64,000 nt of DNA, from NCBI GenBank assembly GCA_022749895.1, contig JAKIWS010000001.1, positions 71,891 to 135,890 on the forward strand. The letters are read 5' to 3'. Both the position numbers and the translations under genes were made by a program. This document shows, one piece after another, positions 1 through 9,518 of this stretch. Within the stretch, counting starts at the first letter, position 1. Each line of letters begins with the position of its first letter. Source of the stretch: Thermoplasmata archaeon. Its GTDB lineage: Archaea; Thermoplasmatota; Thermoplasmata; Lutacidiplasmatales; UBA184. The notes under the pieces were generated by a model. The model did no database searches, was not told the DNA's origin, and was given only the letters and a program-made list of their open reading frames with translations.

Positions 1-1459
1 AGATCAGCTTCACTTCCGTCATCTCGCGCATCGCGCTCGCGACGCCCTCGCGTCCGACCCCGCTCTCCTTGACCCCTCCGAACGGGAGCGCGTCCCATCG
101 GAGCGTCGTCGGGTCGTTGAGATGGACCCCCCCGGCGCGGATGCGGCGCGCGAGGCGGAACGCGTGCGATAGATCGTTCGTGTAGATCGACGCCTGGAGC
201 CCGTAGGGCGTGCCGTTGGCGATCCGGACCGCCTCCTCCTCGTCGGCGAACCGGAGGACCGAGGCGACCGGCCCGAACGGCTCCTCCTGCGCGATGCGGG
301 CCGTGGTCGGGACGTGATCGAGCACGGTCGGAGGGTAGAAGAAACCGGGACCCGCGGCGGCGCGTTGGCCCCCGGTCTTAAGCTCGGCGTGGTGCGCCTG
401 AGCGTCCTCGACGAGGCCGTGGATGTGGTCGACCGCCGCCGCGTCGATCAGCGGCCCGATCTGCGTCCGCTCATCGAGCGCGGAACCGACCCGAAGAGCT
501 CGGACCTGCTCCGTGAGCTCGGAGGTGAACCGCTCCGCGACGGACTCCGCCACGAGGAGTCGCTTCGAGGCCGTGCACACTTGACCGGAATAGGCGAACG
601 CGCCCCGGAGGGCGGCGCCTACCGACAGCTCGAGCGGAGCGTCCTCGAGGATGATCATCGGGTCGAGCCCGCCCATCTCGAGGATGACCCGCTTCGCCTG
701 GCGGGCCGCGCGCTCGCCGATCCCTTTCCCGACGACGGTCGAGCCGGTAAAGGTGACGAGCCGGGTGCGGGGGTGGTCGACGAGCGCGTCGCCGACGGCA
801 CCTCCCGGGCCCAGGACGACGTTGAACACACCCGACGGAACGCCGGCCGCAAGGAGGTGGGTGGCGAGTCGCACCGCCGTGAACGGCGCCGCGCTCGTCG
901 GCTTTGCGACGACCGGATTTCCGGCGGCGAGCGCGGGGGCGACCTTGTGGGTCAGGAGGTTCAAAGGAAAGTTGAACGGACTGATCGCGACCACGACCCC
1001 GACCGGATCGCGCACCGTGAACAGGATACGGTGCTCGTTGCCGGGGGGGAGCTGGTAGGCATCGGCCGGGAAGGTGTCCCCGGTCAAGTGCCGGGTCTCG
1101 TCGGCCGCCAATTCGAAGACAAAGGCGGCCCGGTCGACCTCGGTTCGGGCGTCGACGACCGGCTTGCCCACCTCGTGGGCGATGATCCTCGCCATCACCT
1201 CGCGGTCGGCCGCGAGGCGGCGGGCCACGTCGCGCAAGAGACGGGCGCGCTCGTGCGCCGGCGTCGTGGCCCACGCCTCTTCGACCGAGGCGGCCGCGTC
1301 GACCGCGGCCCGGGCGTCGTCCGCGCCCCCGACGGCGACTTCCCCCATGGGCCGACCGGTCGACGGGTCGACGACCGGACGCCAACGGTCCGTCGACGGC
1401 GGTTGCCACGCCCCCCCGATGAGGAGAGCGGCCCGCCCGTCCGGGGGGAGCCCTTCGAT
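1..1459 (-). CDS. NAD(P)-dependent aldehyde dehydrogenase (3' end truncated by window edge)
   Basis: Manual reverse-strand translation: ...LLIGGAWQPPSTDRWRPVVDPSTGRPMGEVAVGGADDARAAVDAAASVEEAW...VILEMGGLDPMIILEDA...GAFAYSGQVCTASKRLL...ANGTPYGLQASIYTNDLSHAFRLARRIRAGGVHLNDPTTLRWDALPFGGVKESGVGREG. Catalytic Glu and Cys motifs present. No conventional start; ATC at 1459-1457 used here. Absent from the ORF track. Confidence 0.85.
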   Translation of the reverse strand, partial: MEGLPPDGRAALLIGGAWQPPSTDRWRPVVDPSTGRPMGEVAVGGADDARAAVDAAASVEEAWATTPAHERARLLRDVARRLAADREVMARIIAHEVGKPVVDARTEVDRAAFVFELAADETRHLTGDTFPADAYQLPPGNEHRILFTVRDPVGVVVAISPFNFPLNLLTHKVAPALAAGNPVVAKPTSAAPFTAVRLATHLLAAGVPSGVFNVVLGPGGAVGDALVDHPRTRLVTFTGSTVVGKGIGERAARQAKRVILEMGGLDPMIILEDAPLELSVGAALRGAFAYSGQVCTASKRLLVAESVAERFTSELTEQVRALRVGSALDERTQIGPLIDAAAVDHIHGLVEDAQAHHAELKTGGQRAAAGPGFFYPPTVLDHVPTTARIAQEEPFGPVASVLRFADEEEAVRIANGTPYGLQASIYTNDLSHAFRLARRIRAGGVHLNDPTTLRWDALPFGGVKESGVGREGVASAMREMTEVKLI

Positions 1460-1476
1460 CGTGGTCGGTCCTCCGG

Positions 1477-2970
1477 CTACGCCGGGTCACCGTAGACGGT
1501 ATAGTGCCAGCTCTTCCGAGCTACCCCGGTCAGGTCGACGTAGATGTTCTTGACGGCGGTGTAGTCGTAGAGCGAATCGACCCCGAGGTCCTTGCCGAAT
1601 CCGGACTGCTTGAACCCTCCGTGGGGCGTCTCCGATCCCAGGGGGAGGTGATCGTTGATCCAGACGTCCCCGAATCGCAGCGCGTGCGCGGCCTTGAGCG
1701 CGGTGCGAAGGTCGTTGGTCCAGAGGCTCCCCGCGAGGCCGTACTCGACCCCGTTCGCGATCGTGATCGCTTCGTCGTAGGTCGTGAATTCCATCACGTC
1801 GAGGACAGGGCCAAAGACCTCCTTCTGCGCGACGTCCATGTCGGGCGCGACGGCATCGAGGATCGTCGGGGCGACGAACGCGCCGTCCTTGAGCTTCGGA
1901 CCGCCGTCGGTGCCGCCGGAGCGCAACTTGGCGCCCTCGCTCACGCCGTGCTCGACCGCGGCGAGGACTTTCTTCTGGTGCGACCGGTGGACGAGCGGAC
2001 CTAGGTCGGTCGACCGCGCGAGCGGGTCGCCCAGGCGCACCTCGTGGACCCGGTCCAGGAGATGGCGGAGGAATTTCTCCTTGACGGAGGCGTGGATGAT
2101 CAACCGGGTCGCCGCGGTGCAGTCCTGGCCGCCGTTGACGAATCCGCCGACCATCGCCCCCTCCACAGCCGCGGCGACATCGGCGTCGGCGAAGACGATG
2201 AACGGGGCCTTCCCCCCGAGCTCGAGCTGGGTGCGCTTGACCGTGCCGCTCGCCGCCTCCATGACCTTGCGACCGGTGGCGGTGTCGCCGGTCAACGAGA
2301 CCATGTCGACCTTCGGGTTCCGGCACAGTTCGTTCCCCGCTTCCTCACCCGGACCGATGACGACGTTGAGGGCTCCGGCGGGGAGACCAGCGTCGTGGAA
2401 AGCCCGCGCGAGCTCGAGCGTGCTGAGCGGGGTCCAGCTGGCCGGCTTCAACACGACCGTGTTGCCGACGACGAGCGCGGGCCCGAGCTTCCAGACGGCC
2501 ATCATGAACGGATAGTTCCACGGTGTGATCGAGGCGACCACCCCGACCGGTTCCCTTCGGAAGATCGTCGTCCCGTCCCCGGTGAACTCCTGCGGGCTGT
2601 GGGCGTCCAACGTCCGGCACGCCCCGGCGTAGAAGACGAGATTGTCGATCGAGAACGGGATGTCGGCGTCGGCCGCCTGCTTGATCGTCTTGCCCTGATT
2701 CCGGCTCTCGAGCTCCGCGATCGCGGTCGCGCGCTCGCCGAGCAGCTTCGCCGCTTTCAGATATACTTCAGCTCGGGCGCGGGGGGGCATCCGGGGCCAC
2801 GGGCCGCGGTCGAACGCTTCGCGGGCCGCATCGATCGCGCGCTTCGTGTCCTCCCGGTCGGCGCGGGCGACATCGGCGATCTTCCGGCCGTCGAAGGGGC
2901 TCACCACCGGCGTCGTCGCCTCGGTGTGCGCGGCTACCCATTCGCCGCCGATGAACATCTTTTCCGCCAC
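1477..2970 (-). CDS. aldehyde dehydrogenase (betaine/aminobutyraldehyde dehydrogenase-like)
   Basis: MFIGGEWVAAHTEATTPVVSPFDGRKI...ELGGKAPFIVFADAD...GGQDCTAATRLI; full-length ALDH fold. Confidence 0.93.
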   Translation of the reverse strand: MAEKMFIGGEWVAAHTEATTPVVSPFDGRKIADVARADREDTKRAIDAAREAFDRGPWPRMPPRARAEVYLKAAKLLGERATAIAELESRNQGKTIKQAADADIPFSIDNLVFYAGACRTLDAHSPQEFTGDGTTIFRREPVGVVASITPWNYPFMMAVWKLGPALVVGNTVVLKPASWTPLSTLELARAFHDAGLPAGALNVVIGPGEEAGNELCRNPKVDMVSLTGDTATGRKVMEAASGTVKRTQLELGGKAPFIVFADADVAAAVEGAMVGGFVNGGQDCTAATRLIIHASVKEKFLRHLLDRVHEVRLGDPLARSTDLGPLVHRSHQKKVLAAVEHGVSEGAKLRSGGTDGGPKLKDGAFVAPTILDAVAPDMDVAQKEVFGPVLDVMEFTTYDEAITIANGVEYGLAGSLWTNDLRTALKAAHALRFGDVWINDHLPLGSETPHGGFKQSGFGKDLGVDSLYDYTAVKNIYVDLTGVARKSWHYTVYGDPA

Positions 2971-3133
2971 GGTCGACCCCTCGCGGGGCGACGAGTCCCG
3001 GCATAGAAGATGTTGTCGCGGGGGGCCCGGCCGCGGCGCGGGACGGGAAGAACCGCGCGGTTGCGGGCCGCGTGTCCGAGCCTATATCAAGTAGCACAGG
3101 TTCCGGGCTTTTCGACCGGGGGGATTTCCCGCC

Positions 3134-4993
3134 GTGGATCCAAAGTGGGTTAGAGTCATTGCGGTCGTGGTCGTCGTCGCCGTCGTCGCCTCGGGCGCGG
3201 GCATCTACTACTACGAGACGCACAAGTCCGCCAATTGCACGGTGACGTCGCGCTCCACGCTCATCTGGGACCAGGCCGAGAAACCGGACACGCTCGACCC
3301 CGCCGTGACATTCACCACCCCGGGATGGGCCGCCGTTCAGCAGGTCTACCAGGGGATGGTCAACTACAACGGGTCGAGCTACACGACCTTCGAAGGGGTC
3401 CTGGCCAAGAACTGGTCGACCTCGCACGACGGCTTCCACTGGAACTTCACGCTCCGCGCCGGCGCCCACTTTTCGAACGGGGACGTCTACAACGCCTACA
3501 CCCAGTGGTTCAGCTTCTACCGCTCGATCGTAATGAACCAGGCGCCGACGTTCATCCTGACGCAGAACTTCTGGTATCCGGGCTTGACGTACTACAGCAA
3601 CGCGACCGCCAACGCCGCGGCGGCCTCGACGATGGCGAACTTCCTCAACACCACCACCTTTGCGAGCCCGAACGCCGCCCAGATCCAGTTCATGGAGGCG
3701 CCGAACCAGTCGTTCCAGGTCATCAACGCCAACACGCTGGAGCTGAACCTCGGCTTCGGCTACCTCGGTCTGGCGCCGTACACCTACCTGCTCGCGTCGA
3801 TCTCCGCGCCGAACTCGTACGCCATCGACCCGGCGGTCGTGCAGGCCCACGGCGGAGTGTGGGCGCAGACCAACGCGTACTTCACGAACGCCATGATCGG
3901 CACGGGACCGTACACGCTGAGCAGCTACGACGCCCAGACCGGGTATGCTCTCGCGATCGACCCGAACTTCTGGGGGGCGAGCGTCGCCGCCGCGAATCCG
4001 ACGGTCAACCTCCTGCAGCCGGCGAAGGAACCGGTGCAGATCCAGTTCCAGCAGCAGAGCTCGGTCACGGTCCAGGACCTCAAGACCGGCGCGGTCGCGG
4101 GCGCGTCGTTCGCCTATCTCGGCCCGGACACGGTGAAGCAACTGCAGGCGGCCTCGTGCGTCACGGTGCAGGCGCTCCCCGACGCGTACGGCGCCACGGG
4201 CGGGTCCTGGTGGATCTACATGAACCAGGCGACCGCGCCGTTCAACAACCTGTCGGTCCGGGAAGCGGTCGCCCACGCGATCAACTACGCCCAGATCATC
4301 CAGGTGGCGTTCGGCGGCTACGCGACCCAGTGGGTCGGCCCCGTTCCGCCGTCGTACCCATACTACAACCCGCAGAACCTCGCGCCGTACCCGTACAACC
4401 TGACGCTGGCGAAGCAGGAGATGGCGAATTCTCCGTACCCGAACGGCTACAGCTCCACGATCAACTACGCGTACCTCAACACGGGGCCGGATTGGGCCGA
4501 TATGGCCGTACTTCTGAAATCCGACCTGGCGCAGATCGGCATCAACCTCAACCTGGTCCCGATCACCCTCAACAACCTCTACGCGGGTCAGCTGGTCGAC
4601 ACGACCACCGGCAAGTGCACCGCGCAGGAATCCGTCAACGGTGGACCATTCCCGATCGGGCAGGAGTTCTACACGTCCGACTACATCTCGCCGGACGATT
4701 GGACCCAGAACGATGCAGTGAACTCCGGGAGCGCGAACCTCTGCATGTCCGGCTACAACAACACCACGGTCAACAGCCTCGTCTACGCCGCGGCGAGCGA
4801 CACCAACACGGCGAACCTGACGAGCGACTACACCAAGATGACCCAGCTGATGTACAACAACTACACGGACATCTGGATGGTCGTGCCGACGGCGTTCGCG
4901 GTGTTCAACCCGCTGCTCCACGGCTACATCGAGAATCCGATGGCGAGCGCGGAGCCGTACTCGCTCTGCTTCAACACGCAATCGACTTCGTAA
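3134..4993 (+). CDS. ABC transporter substrate-binding protein, family 5 (oligopeptide/dipeptide type), N-terminally membrane-anchored
   Basis: N-terminal TM VIAVVVVVAVVASGAGIYYY; SBP_bac_5-like body (DTLDPAVTF...NNLSVREAVAHAINY...); paralogue of 11121..13004. Confidence 0.9.
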   Translation: MDPKWVRVIAVVVVVAVVASGAGIYYYETHKSANCTVTSRSTLIWDQAEKPDTLDPAVTFTTPGWAAVQQVYQGMVNYNGSSYTTFEGVLAKNWSTSHDGFHWNFTLRAGAHFSNGDVYNAYTQWFSFYRSIVMNQAPTFILTQNFWYPGLTYYSNATANAAAASTMANFLNTTTFASPNAAQIQFMEAPNQSFQVINANTLELNLGFGYLGLAPYTYLLASISAPNSYAIDPAVVQAHGGVWAQTNAYFTNAMIGTGPYTLSSYDAQTGYALAIDPNFWGASVAAANPTVNLLQPAKEPVQIQFQQQSSVTVQDLKTGAVAGASFAYLGPDTVKQLQAASCVTVQALPDAYGATGGSWWIYMNQATAPFNNLSVREAVAHAINYAQIIQVAFGGYATQWVGPVPPSYPYYNPQNLAPYPYNLTLAKQEMANSPYPNGYSSTINYAYLNTGPDWADMAVLLKSDLAQIGINLNLVPITLNNLYAGQLVDTTTGKCTAQESVNGGPFPIGQEFYTSDYISPDDWTQNDAVNSGSANLCMSGYNNTTVNSLVYAAASDTNTANLTSDYTKMTQLMYNNYTDIWMVVPTAFAVFNPLLHGYIENPMASAEPYSLCFNTQSTS

Positions 4994-5009
4994 CGGCGCG
5001 CGGCGCCGT
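4993..5009. terminator. candidate bidirectional termination hairpin ACGGCGC-GCG-GCGCCGT
   Basis: Perfect 7-bp inverted repeat with 3-nt loop exactly filling the gap between two convergent stop codons (TAA 4991-4993; TGA on minus at 5011-5009). Confidence 0.5.
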
Positions 5010-6061
5010 CACGCCGCGGCCGTGGTGGGCGGCGGGACCGTCACGAGCAAGCTTTCCGGCGCCACATCGGCGACCTCGGCCGCGCGGTGGCAAGCGACGA
5101 CGTGGTTCGACGCTCCCACGAGGGGGAGGAGGAGCGGCTCCTCGACCCGGCAGCGGTCGATGACGAACGGGCACCGCGCGGCGAAGCGGCACCCGGGGGG
5201 TGGTCGAATGAGCGTCGGCACCTCGCCCGAGATCTTGTAGCGCGTGCGCCGTCGCCGCGTGTCGGCGACGGGCACCGCCGCGAGCAGGGCCTTCGTGTAC
5301 GGGTGGACCGGATGTTCCAGGACGTCGCGAACGGGGCCGACCTCCGCGACCTTGCCGAGGTACATCACCGCCACGCGGTCGGCGACGAACCGGACCGCCG
5401 CAACGTTGTGCGTGATGAGGACGTAGGAGAAACCGAACTCCCGCTGAAGGCTCACGAGCCGGTTCAGGATCTGCGCCTGGACCGCGACATCGAGCGCGCT
5501 CGTCGGTTCGTCGAGGACGACCAGCTTCGGTTTCAGGCTCAACGCGCGCGCGAGCGAAAGGCGCTGGCGGCCGCCGCCGGAGAACTCGTGCGGGTACTGG
5601 TCGAGGCAATCCGGCGGCAGGCCGACCGTCGGGAGGAGCTCCGCGACCAGCGTGCGGAGCTTCGCCTTCGAGAAGTTGTGCTGGGCTTGGATCGGCTCGC
5701 TGACGATCTGCCAGACCCGCTGGCGGGGATCGAGCGACCCGACCGGGTCCTGGAAGACCACCTGGAGGTTCTGGCGCCAGCGTCGCAGCGGGGCGCCGGA
5801 AAGCTGCGAAACGTCCTGACCTTCGAAAAGGACCTCGCCGGAGGTCGCCGAGTGCAATCGGGCCATGAGCCAGCCCAAGGTCGTCTTGCCCGACCCGGAT
5901 TCTCCGATGAGCCCCAAGGTCTCCCCGGCCGCCACCTGGACCGATACGCCATCGACCGCGTGGATCGCGAGACGGGCCTCCCCCCCGAAGAACTGCGTCA
6001 GCGAGCGGCTGAGCGGGAAATGCTTCGTGACGTTCCGGGTCTCCAGGAGGGGCCCGGTCAT
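5009..6061 (-). CDS. peptide/nickel-type ABC transporter ATP-binding protein (OppF/DppF-like)
   Basis: MTGPLLETRNVTKHFPLSRS...GESGSGKTTLG...EFSGGGRQRLSLARAL...LDEPTSALDV...oligo_HPY C-terminus; ATG overlaps upstream stop. Confidence 0.92.
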   Translation of the reverse strand: MTGPLLETRNVTKHFPLSRSLTQFFGGEARLAIHAVDGVSVQVAAGETLGLIGESGSGKTTLGWLMARLHSATSGEVLFEGQDVSQLSGAPLRRWRQNLQVVFQDPVGSLDPRQRVWQIVSEPIQAQHNFSKAKLRTLVAELLPTVGLPPDCLDQYPHEFSGGGRQRLSLARALSLKPKLVVLDEPTSALDVAVQAQILNRLVSLQREFGFSYVLITHNVAAVRFVADRVAVMYLGKVAEVGPVRDVLEHPVHPYTKALLAAVPVADTRRRRTRYKISGEVPTLIRPPPGCRFAARCPFVIDRCRVEEPLLLPLVGASNHVVACHRAAEVADVAPESLLVTVPPPTTAAA

Positions 6062-7254
6062 GGTCGTGCCTCGACCCGCTCCGGGTAGAGACAGGCCGCA
6101 CGGTGCTGGATGCCGGGCGGTCGCCCCGGCAGGATCTCGAGCAGCGGCCCCGGGGAGACCGAACACGGTGCCTCGGCGATCGGACAGCGCGTGTGGAACG
6201 GGCAGCCCGGAGGAAGCCGGGAGAGGTTCGGGACGTTGCCCCCCAACGACGGGAGCGGACCATCGTCCTTGTACCGGGTCGGCACGGAGTCGAGGAGCGC
6301 CCGCGTGTACGGGTGGCCCGGGTGGCCGAAGACCTCGTCGACGGGCCCGAGTTCGACGAGGTGGCCCGCGTACATCACGCCGACCTCGTCGGCCATCTCG
6401 GCGATCACGCCGAGGTCGTGGCTGATGAACAGGATCGACGTCTTCACCTCCTCCATCAGCTCCTTCATCAACGAGAGGACCTGCGCCTGGATCGTCACGT
6501 CGAGCGCGCTCGTCGGTTCGTCGGCGATCAAGAGCGTGGGTCGCTGGCTCAACGCCATGGCGATCATCACCCGCTGGCGCATCCCGCCGGAGAGCTCGTG
6601 CGGGTAGAGGCCGAGGATGGTTTCCGGGTCGTTGATCCGGACCAACCGGAGCGCCTCCAGGACCTCCTCGCGGAGCTGCTTCGGGATGGGCGGCGGTCCG
6701 CGGTCGCGGATCCCGGACGGGAGGACGGGGGTGAGGGGGTGGGCCATCGCCTCGGCGGTCGACAGCTGCGGGCGTCGGGAGTAGTCGAATGCCTGCGGCC
6801 CGGGCTGGAACGACGGCATCTTGCCCGCGTCCCGCATCCGACGGACGCGGATCGATTCCACGACCTGGCTATAGATCCGGAACGACGGATTGAGCGAGTT
6901 GATCGGCTCCTGGAACACCATACCGACCCCGGTGCCCCGCACCCGGGGGATCTTCCACTTCGGTACCTGCGCGAGGTCGACGCCCTGGTAGATGATCTTG
7001 CCGGAGCGGATCTTCGCCGGGGGCTCCGGGAGGAGGCGCGGGATCGCGTGCGCCAAGGTGCTCTTGCCGCACCCGGTCTCGCCGACGATCCCGAGCACGC
7101 GACCGGGGTACAGCTCGAAGGAAACGTCCCGGACCGCTTGGAACGTCCCGGCGCCCACGCGGTACTCGATCGAGAGGTCCTCGACCTTGAGCAGCGGTTC
7201 GTTCGCCGAGGGAGGCTCGAGGGTGACCCCGTCGTCGCGTCGCGCTCCGATCAT
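6058..7254 (-). CDS. peptide/nickel-type ABC transporter ATP-binding protein (OppD/DppD-like)
   Basis: MIGARRDDGVTLEPPSANEPLLKVEDLSIEYRV...GETGCGKSTLA...ELSGGMRQRVMIAMALS...ADEPTSALDVT; ATGA overlaps at both ends. Confidence 0.92.
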   Translation of the reverse strand: MIGARRDDGVTLEPPSANEPLLKVEDLSIEYRVGAGTFQAVRDVSFELYPGRVLGIVGETGCGKSTLAHAIPRLLPEPPAKIRSGKIIYQGVDLAQVPKWKIPRVRGTGVGMVFQEPINSLNPSFRIYSQVVESIRVRRMRDAGKMPSFQPGPQAFDYSRRPQLSTAEAMAHPLTPVLPSGIRDRGPPPIPKQLREEVLEALRLVRINDPETILGLYPHELSGGMRQRVMIAMALSQRPTLLIADEPTSALDVTIQAQVLSLMKELMEEVKTSILFISHDLGVIAEMADEVGVMYAGHLVELGPVDEVFGHPGHPYTRALLDSVPTRYKDDGPLPSLGGNVPNLSRLPPGCPFHTRCPIAEAPCSVSPGPLLEILPGRPPGIQHRAACLYPERVEARP

Positions 7255-8333
7255 GCCCCGGCCCCTCCGCCCCCCCGCGCCGCCACCGCGGGGACCTCGG
7301 CGGGCAACGTCGACGGCTGGGCCGCCTGGATGAGCGCCCGACGGCTCCGCGGATCCAGGATGTCCCGCAAGCCGTCGCCGAGGAGGCTGAAGGCGAGGCA
7401 GGTGACGAAGATCGCGAGGCCCGGGGCGAGCACGGTCCACGGATAGAACGGCAGGAGTCCCTGGTAGAACTCGACCTGCTGACCCCACTCCGGGGTCGTG
7501 ATCGACCCGGTCACGCCGACGAACGAGAGGGTCGAGAACGTGACCAGCACCGTGCCGACATCGAGCGTGTAGTAGATCGTGAGCGGCTCCAGGATGTTGC
7601 GCAGCACGTGCCGGAAGAGGATCCTCACTTCCGATACCCCCGACGCACGGGCGGCGGTGACGTAAGGGAGGTTCTTCACCGCGAGGACTTCGCCGCGGGT
7701 CAAGCGAACGTAGTACGGCCACCACGTCACCATCACGGCGAGGACCGTGGTGAAGATCGATCGACCGAGGGTGGCCGCGACGGCGAGCGCGAGGACGAGG
7801 CTCGGGAAGGCGAGGAAGACGTCCGTGACGCGCATGATCACCGTCGAGACCGCGCCGCCGAGCGTGCGGGGCTTGTCCCAGAACCCGGCGACGAGCCCGA
7901 GCCCGCTCCCGACGATCAGCGCGAAACCCGTGACGGAGAGCCCGATCGCGAGGTCCAGGGGGAGCGCGGCGAGGACCAGGGAGAACATGTCCCGGCCGAG
8001 CTCGTCGGTCCCGAACCAGTGGGCGAATGACGGGCCCTGGTGGAGCGCCGCCGTCGGCATGTTCGGGTCGTACGGCGTCGCGGCGAGCGCGTGCCCGAGC
8101 AGGAGCTGTGTCAGGGGCGGGACCGCGGCGACGACGATCGCCGAGACGCAGATGATCACGACCAGAACGAACCCGGCGAGCGTGAGGGGGTTCGCGCGCA
8201 TCACCCGCAGGAATCCGATCACGGCCGACGACCACGGCGCGCGAGGCGACCGGACCACTACGGGGGCCGGCGTGGGCGGAGGCAGGTCCGGAAGCGGCGA
8301 GGCCTCCTCCTCGGTCGGAATGGCCGCGGGCAT
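7251..8333 (-). CDS. ABC transporter permease (OppC/DppC-like)
   Basis: Multiple TM segments; FGTDELGRDMFS motif and EAA-type loop ARASGVSEVRILFRHVLRN typical of DppC/OppC. Confidence 0.92.
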   Translation of the reverse strand: MPAAIPTEEEASPLPDLPPPTPAPVVVRSPRAPWSSAVIGFLRVMRANPLTLAGFVLVVIICVSAIVVAAVPPLTQLLLGHALAATPYDPNMPTAALHQGPSFAHWFGTDELGRDMFSLVLAALPLDLAIGLSVTGFALIVGSGLGLVAGFWDKPRTLGGAVSTVIMRVTDVFLAFPSLVLALAVAATLGRSIFTTVLAVMVTWWPYYVRLTRGEVLAVKNLPYVTAARASGVSEVRILFRHVLRNILEPLTIYYTLDVGTVLVTFSTLSFVGVTGSITTPEWGQQVEFYQGLLPFYPWTVLAPGLAIFVTCLAFSLLGDGLRDILDPRSRRALIQAAQPSTLPAEVPAVAARGGGGAGA

Positions 8334-9356
8334 CTACCGCCACTCCACCCGGGGGTCGAGCACGCCGTACAGGACGTCCGCGACGAGGTTCGCGATGACC
8401 ACGCCGAGGGCGAAGATCACGACGGTCGCGATCGTCCCGGCGAAGTTGTACGATGTGATCGCGTTGAACGCGTAGTCGCCCATCCCCGGCCACCGGAAGA
8501 TCTCCTCGATCACGACCGTCCCGGAAAGGAGGCTGCCCGCGGTGATGCCGAGCACCGTGGTCGTCGAGATGAGGGAATTGCGAAGCGCGTGCTTGTAGAC
8601 GACGAAGATGTCGGAGAGCCCCTTCATCCGGGCCGTCTTCACGTAGTCGAGCGGCAGGACCTCCAGCATCGAACTCCGGGTCATCCGCGTCGCGATCCCC
8701 ATATTGAGAAACGCGAGCGCCGTCGCTGGGAGGATCAGATGCGAAAAGGCATCCGCGACCCCGGACGGGCTGCCCGCCAGGAGCGCGTCGATCACCGAGA
8801 AGTGGGTCGGTTGAGGGAACGGCGGCGTGCTGGTCGTGTACGCCCCGCCCGACGGGAGTCCGACCGCCGGTCCGACGATGACCGCCAGCACGAGAGCCCC
8901 CAGGTAGGTCGGGGTCGCCCAGCCGCTGAGGTAGAGGACCCGGACCAGGTGGTCGGCCCAACGACCGTTGCTGTTCGCGGCGATGACGCCGAGGGGAATC
9001 CCGATGACCACCATTAAGAACAACGAGGCGAGGACGAGCTCGATCGTCGCGGGAACGGCCGCGAGGATGACCGGGGCGACCGGTTGACCCCCCAGGGGGT
9101 CGATCCCCCAATTGCCCGCCGCGAGCGAGCTCAGGTACTTGACGAACTGCGTCGTCAGCGGCTGGTTGAGCCCGAAATAGTTGATGCAGTTCTGCAGCGC
9201 CCCCGGGTGGGCGTGCGGGATCCAGGAGGCGCAGGGGTTGCGCACCGCGATGTGGGTGAAGAAGAACGTGATCGCGATGATGCCGAGCAGGACGAACGGG
9301 AGGACGGCGAGCCGTTTCGCGATGAAGACCAGCAGGTCGGTTCGGCTCCTCCCCAC
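8334..9356 (-). CDS. ABC transporter permease (OppB/DppB-like)
   Basis: LLVFIAKRLAVLPFVLLGIIAITFFFTH...RMTRSSMLEVLPLDYVKTARMKGLSDIFVVYKHALRNSLI, typical DppB. Confidence 0.92.
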   Translation of the reverse strand: MGRSRTDLLVFIAKRLAVLPFVLLGIIAITFFFTHIAVRNPCASWIPHAHPGALQNCINYFGLNQPLTTQFVKYLSSLAAGNWGIDPLGGQPVAPVILAAVPATIELVLASLFLMVVIGIPLGVIAANSNGRWADHLVRVLYLSGWATPTYLGALVLAVIVGPAVGLPSGGAYTTSTPPFPQPTHFSVIDALLAGSPSGVADAFSHLILPATALAFLNMGIATRMTRSSMLEVLPLDYVKTARMKGLSDIFVVYKHALRNSLISTTTVLGITAGSLLSGTVVIEEIFRWPGMGDYAFNAITSYNFAGTIATVVIFALGVVIANLVADVLYGVLDPRVEWR

Positions 9357-9518
9357 CGGATATCAGCCCCCGCGGGGAGGAGGCGGCGGGTCCGCCACGA
9401 CCATCGCGCTTCCATCCCGGCGACCTACTAATACGCTCCGGGCCCGCGACGCCGCCGGTTCGCGACGAGGCGCCGTCGGCGGGATTAAGCGGGGGACCGG
9501 CGTGCCCGCCTCGCTCCG

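Noticed and set aside
314-1495. 393-aa plus-strand ORF and 471..1490 minus ORF
   Set aside because: Both are out of frame with the ALDH coding sequence read on the minus strand; low-complexity basic translations.
3165-3195. gtcgtcgtcgcc-like triplet repeat
   Set aside because: Encodes the Val/Ala-rich TM anchor of SBP1; coding bias rather than a repeat element.
2768-4981. 737-aa minus-strand ORF antisense to SBP1
   Set aside because: Arg/Val/Asp-rich shadow ORF opposite a convincing SBP gene.
3235-5163. 642-aa ORF overlapping the SBP gene in another frame
   Set aside because: Arg/Pro/Gly/His-rich composition without domain features, typical alternate-frame ORF in high-GC DNA; the SBP frame is clearly coding.
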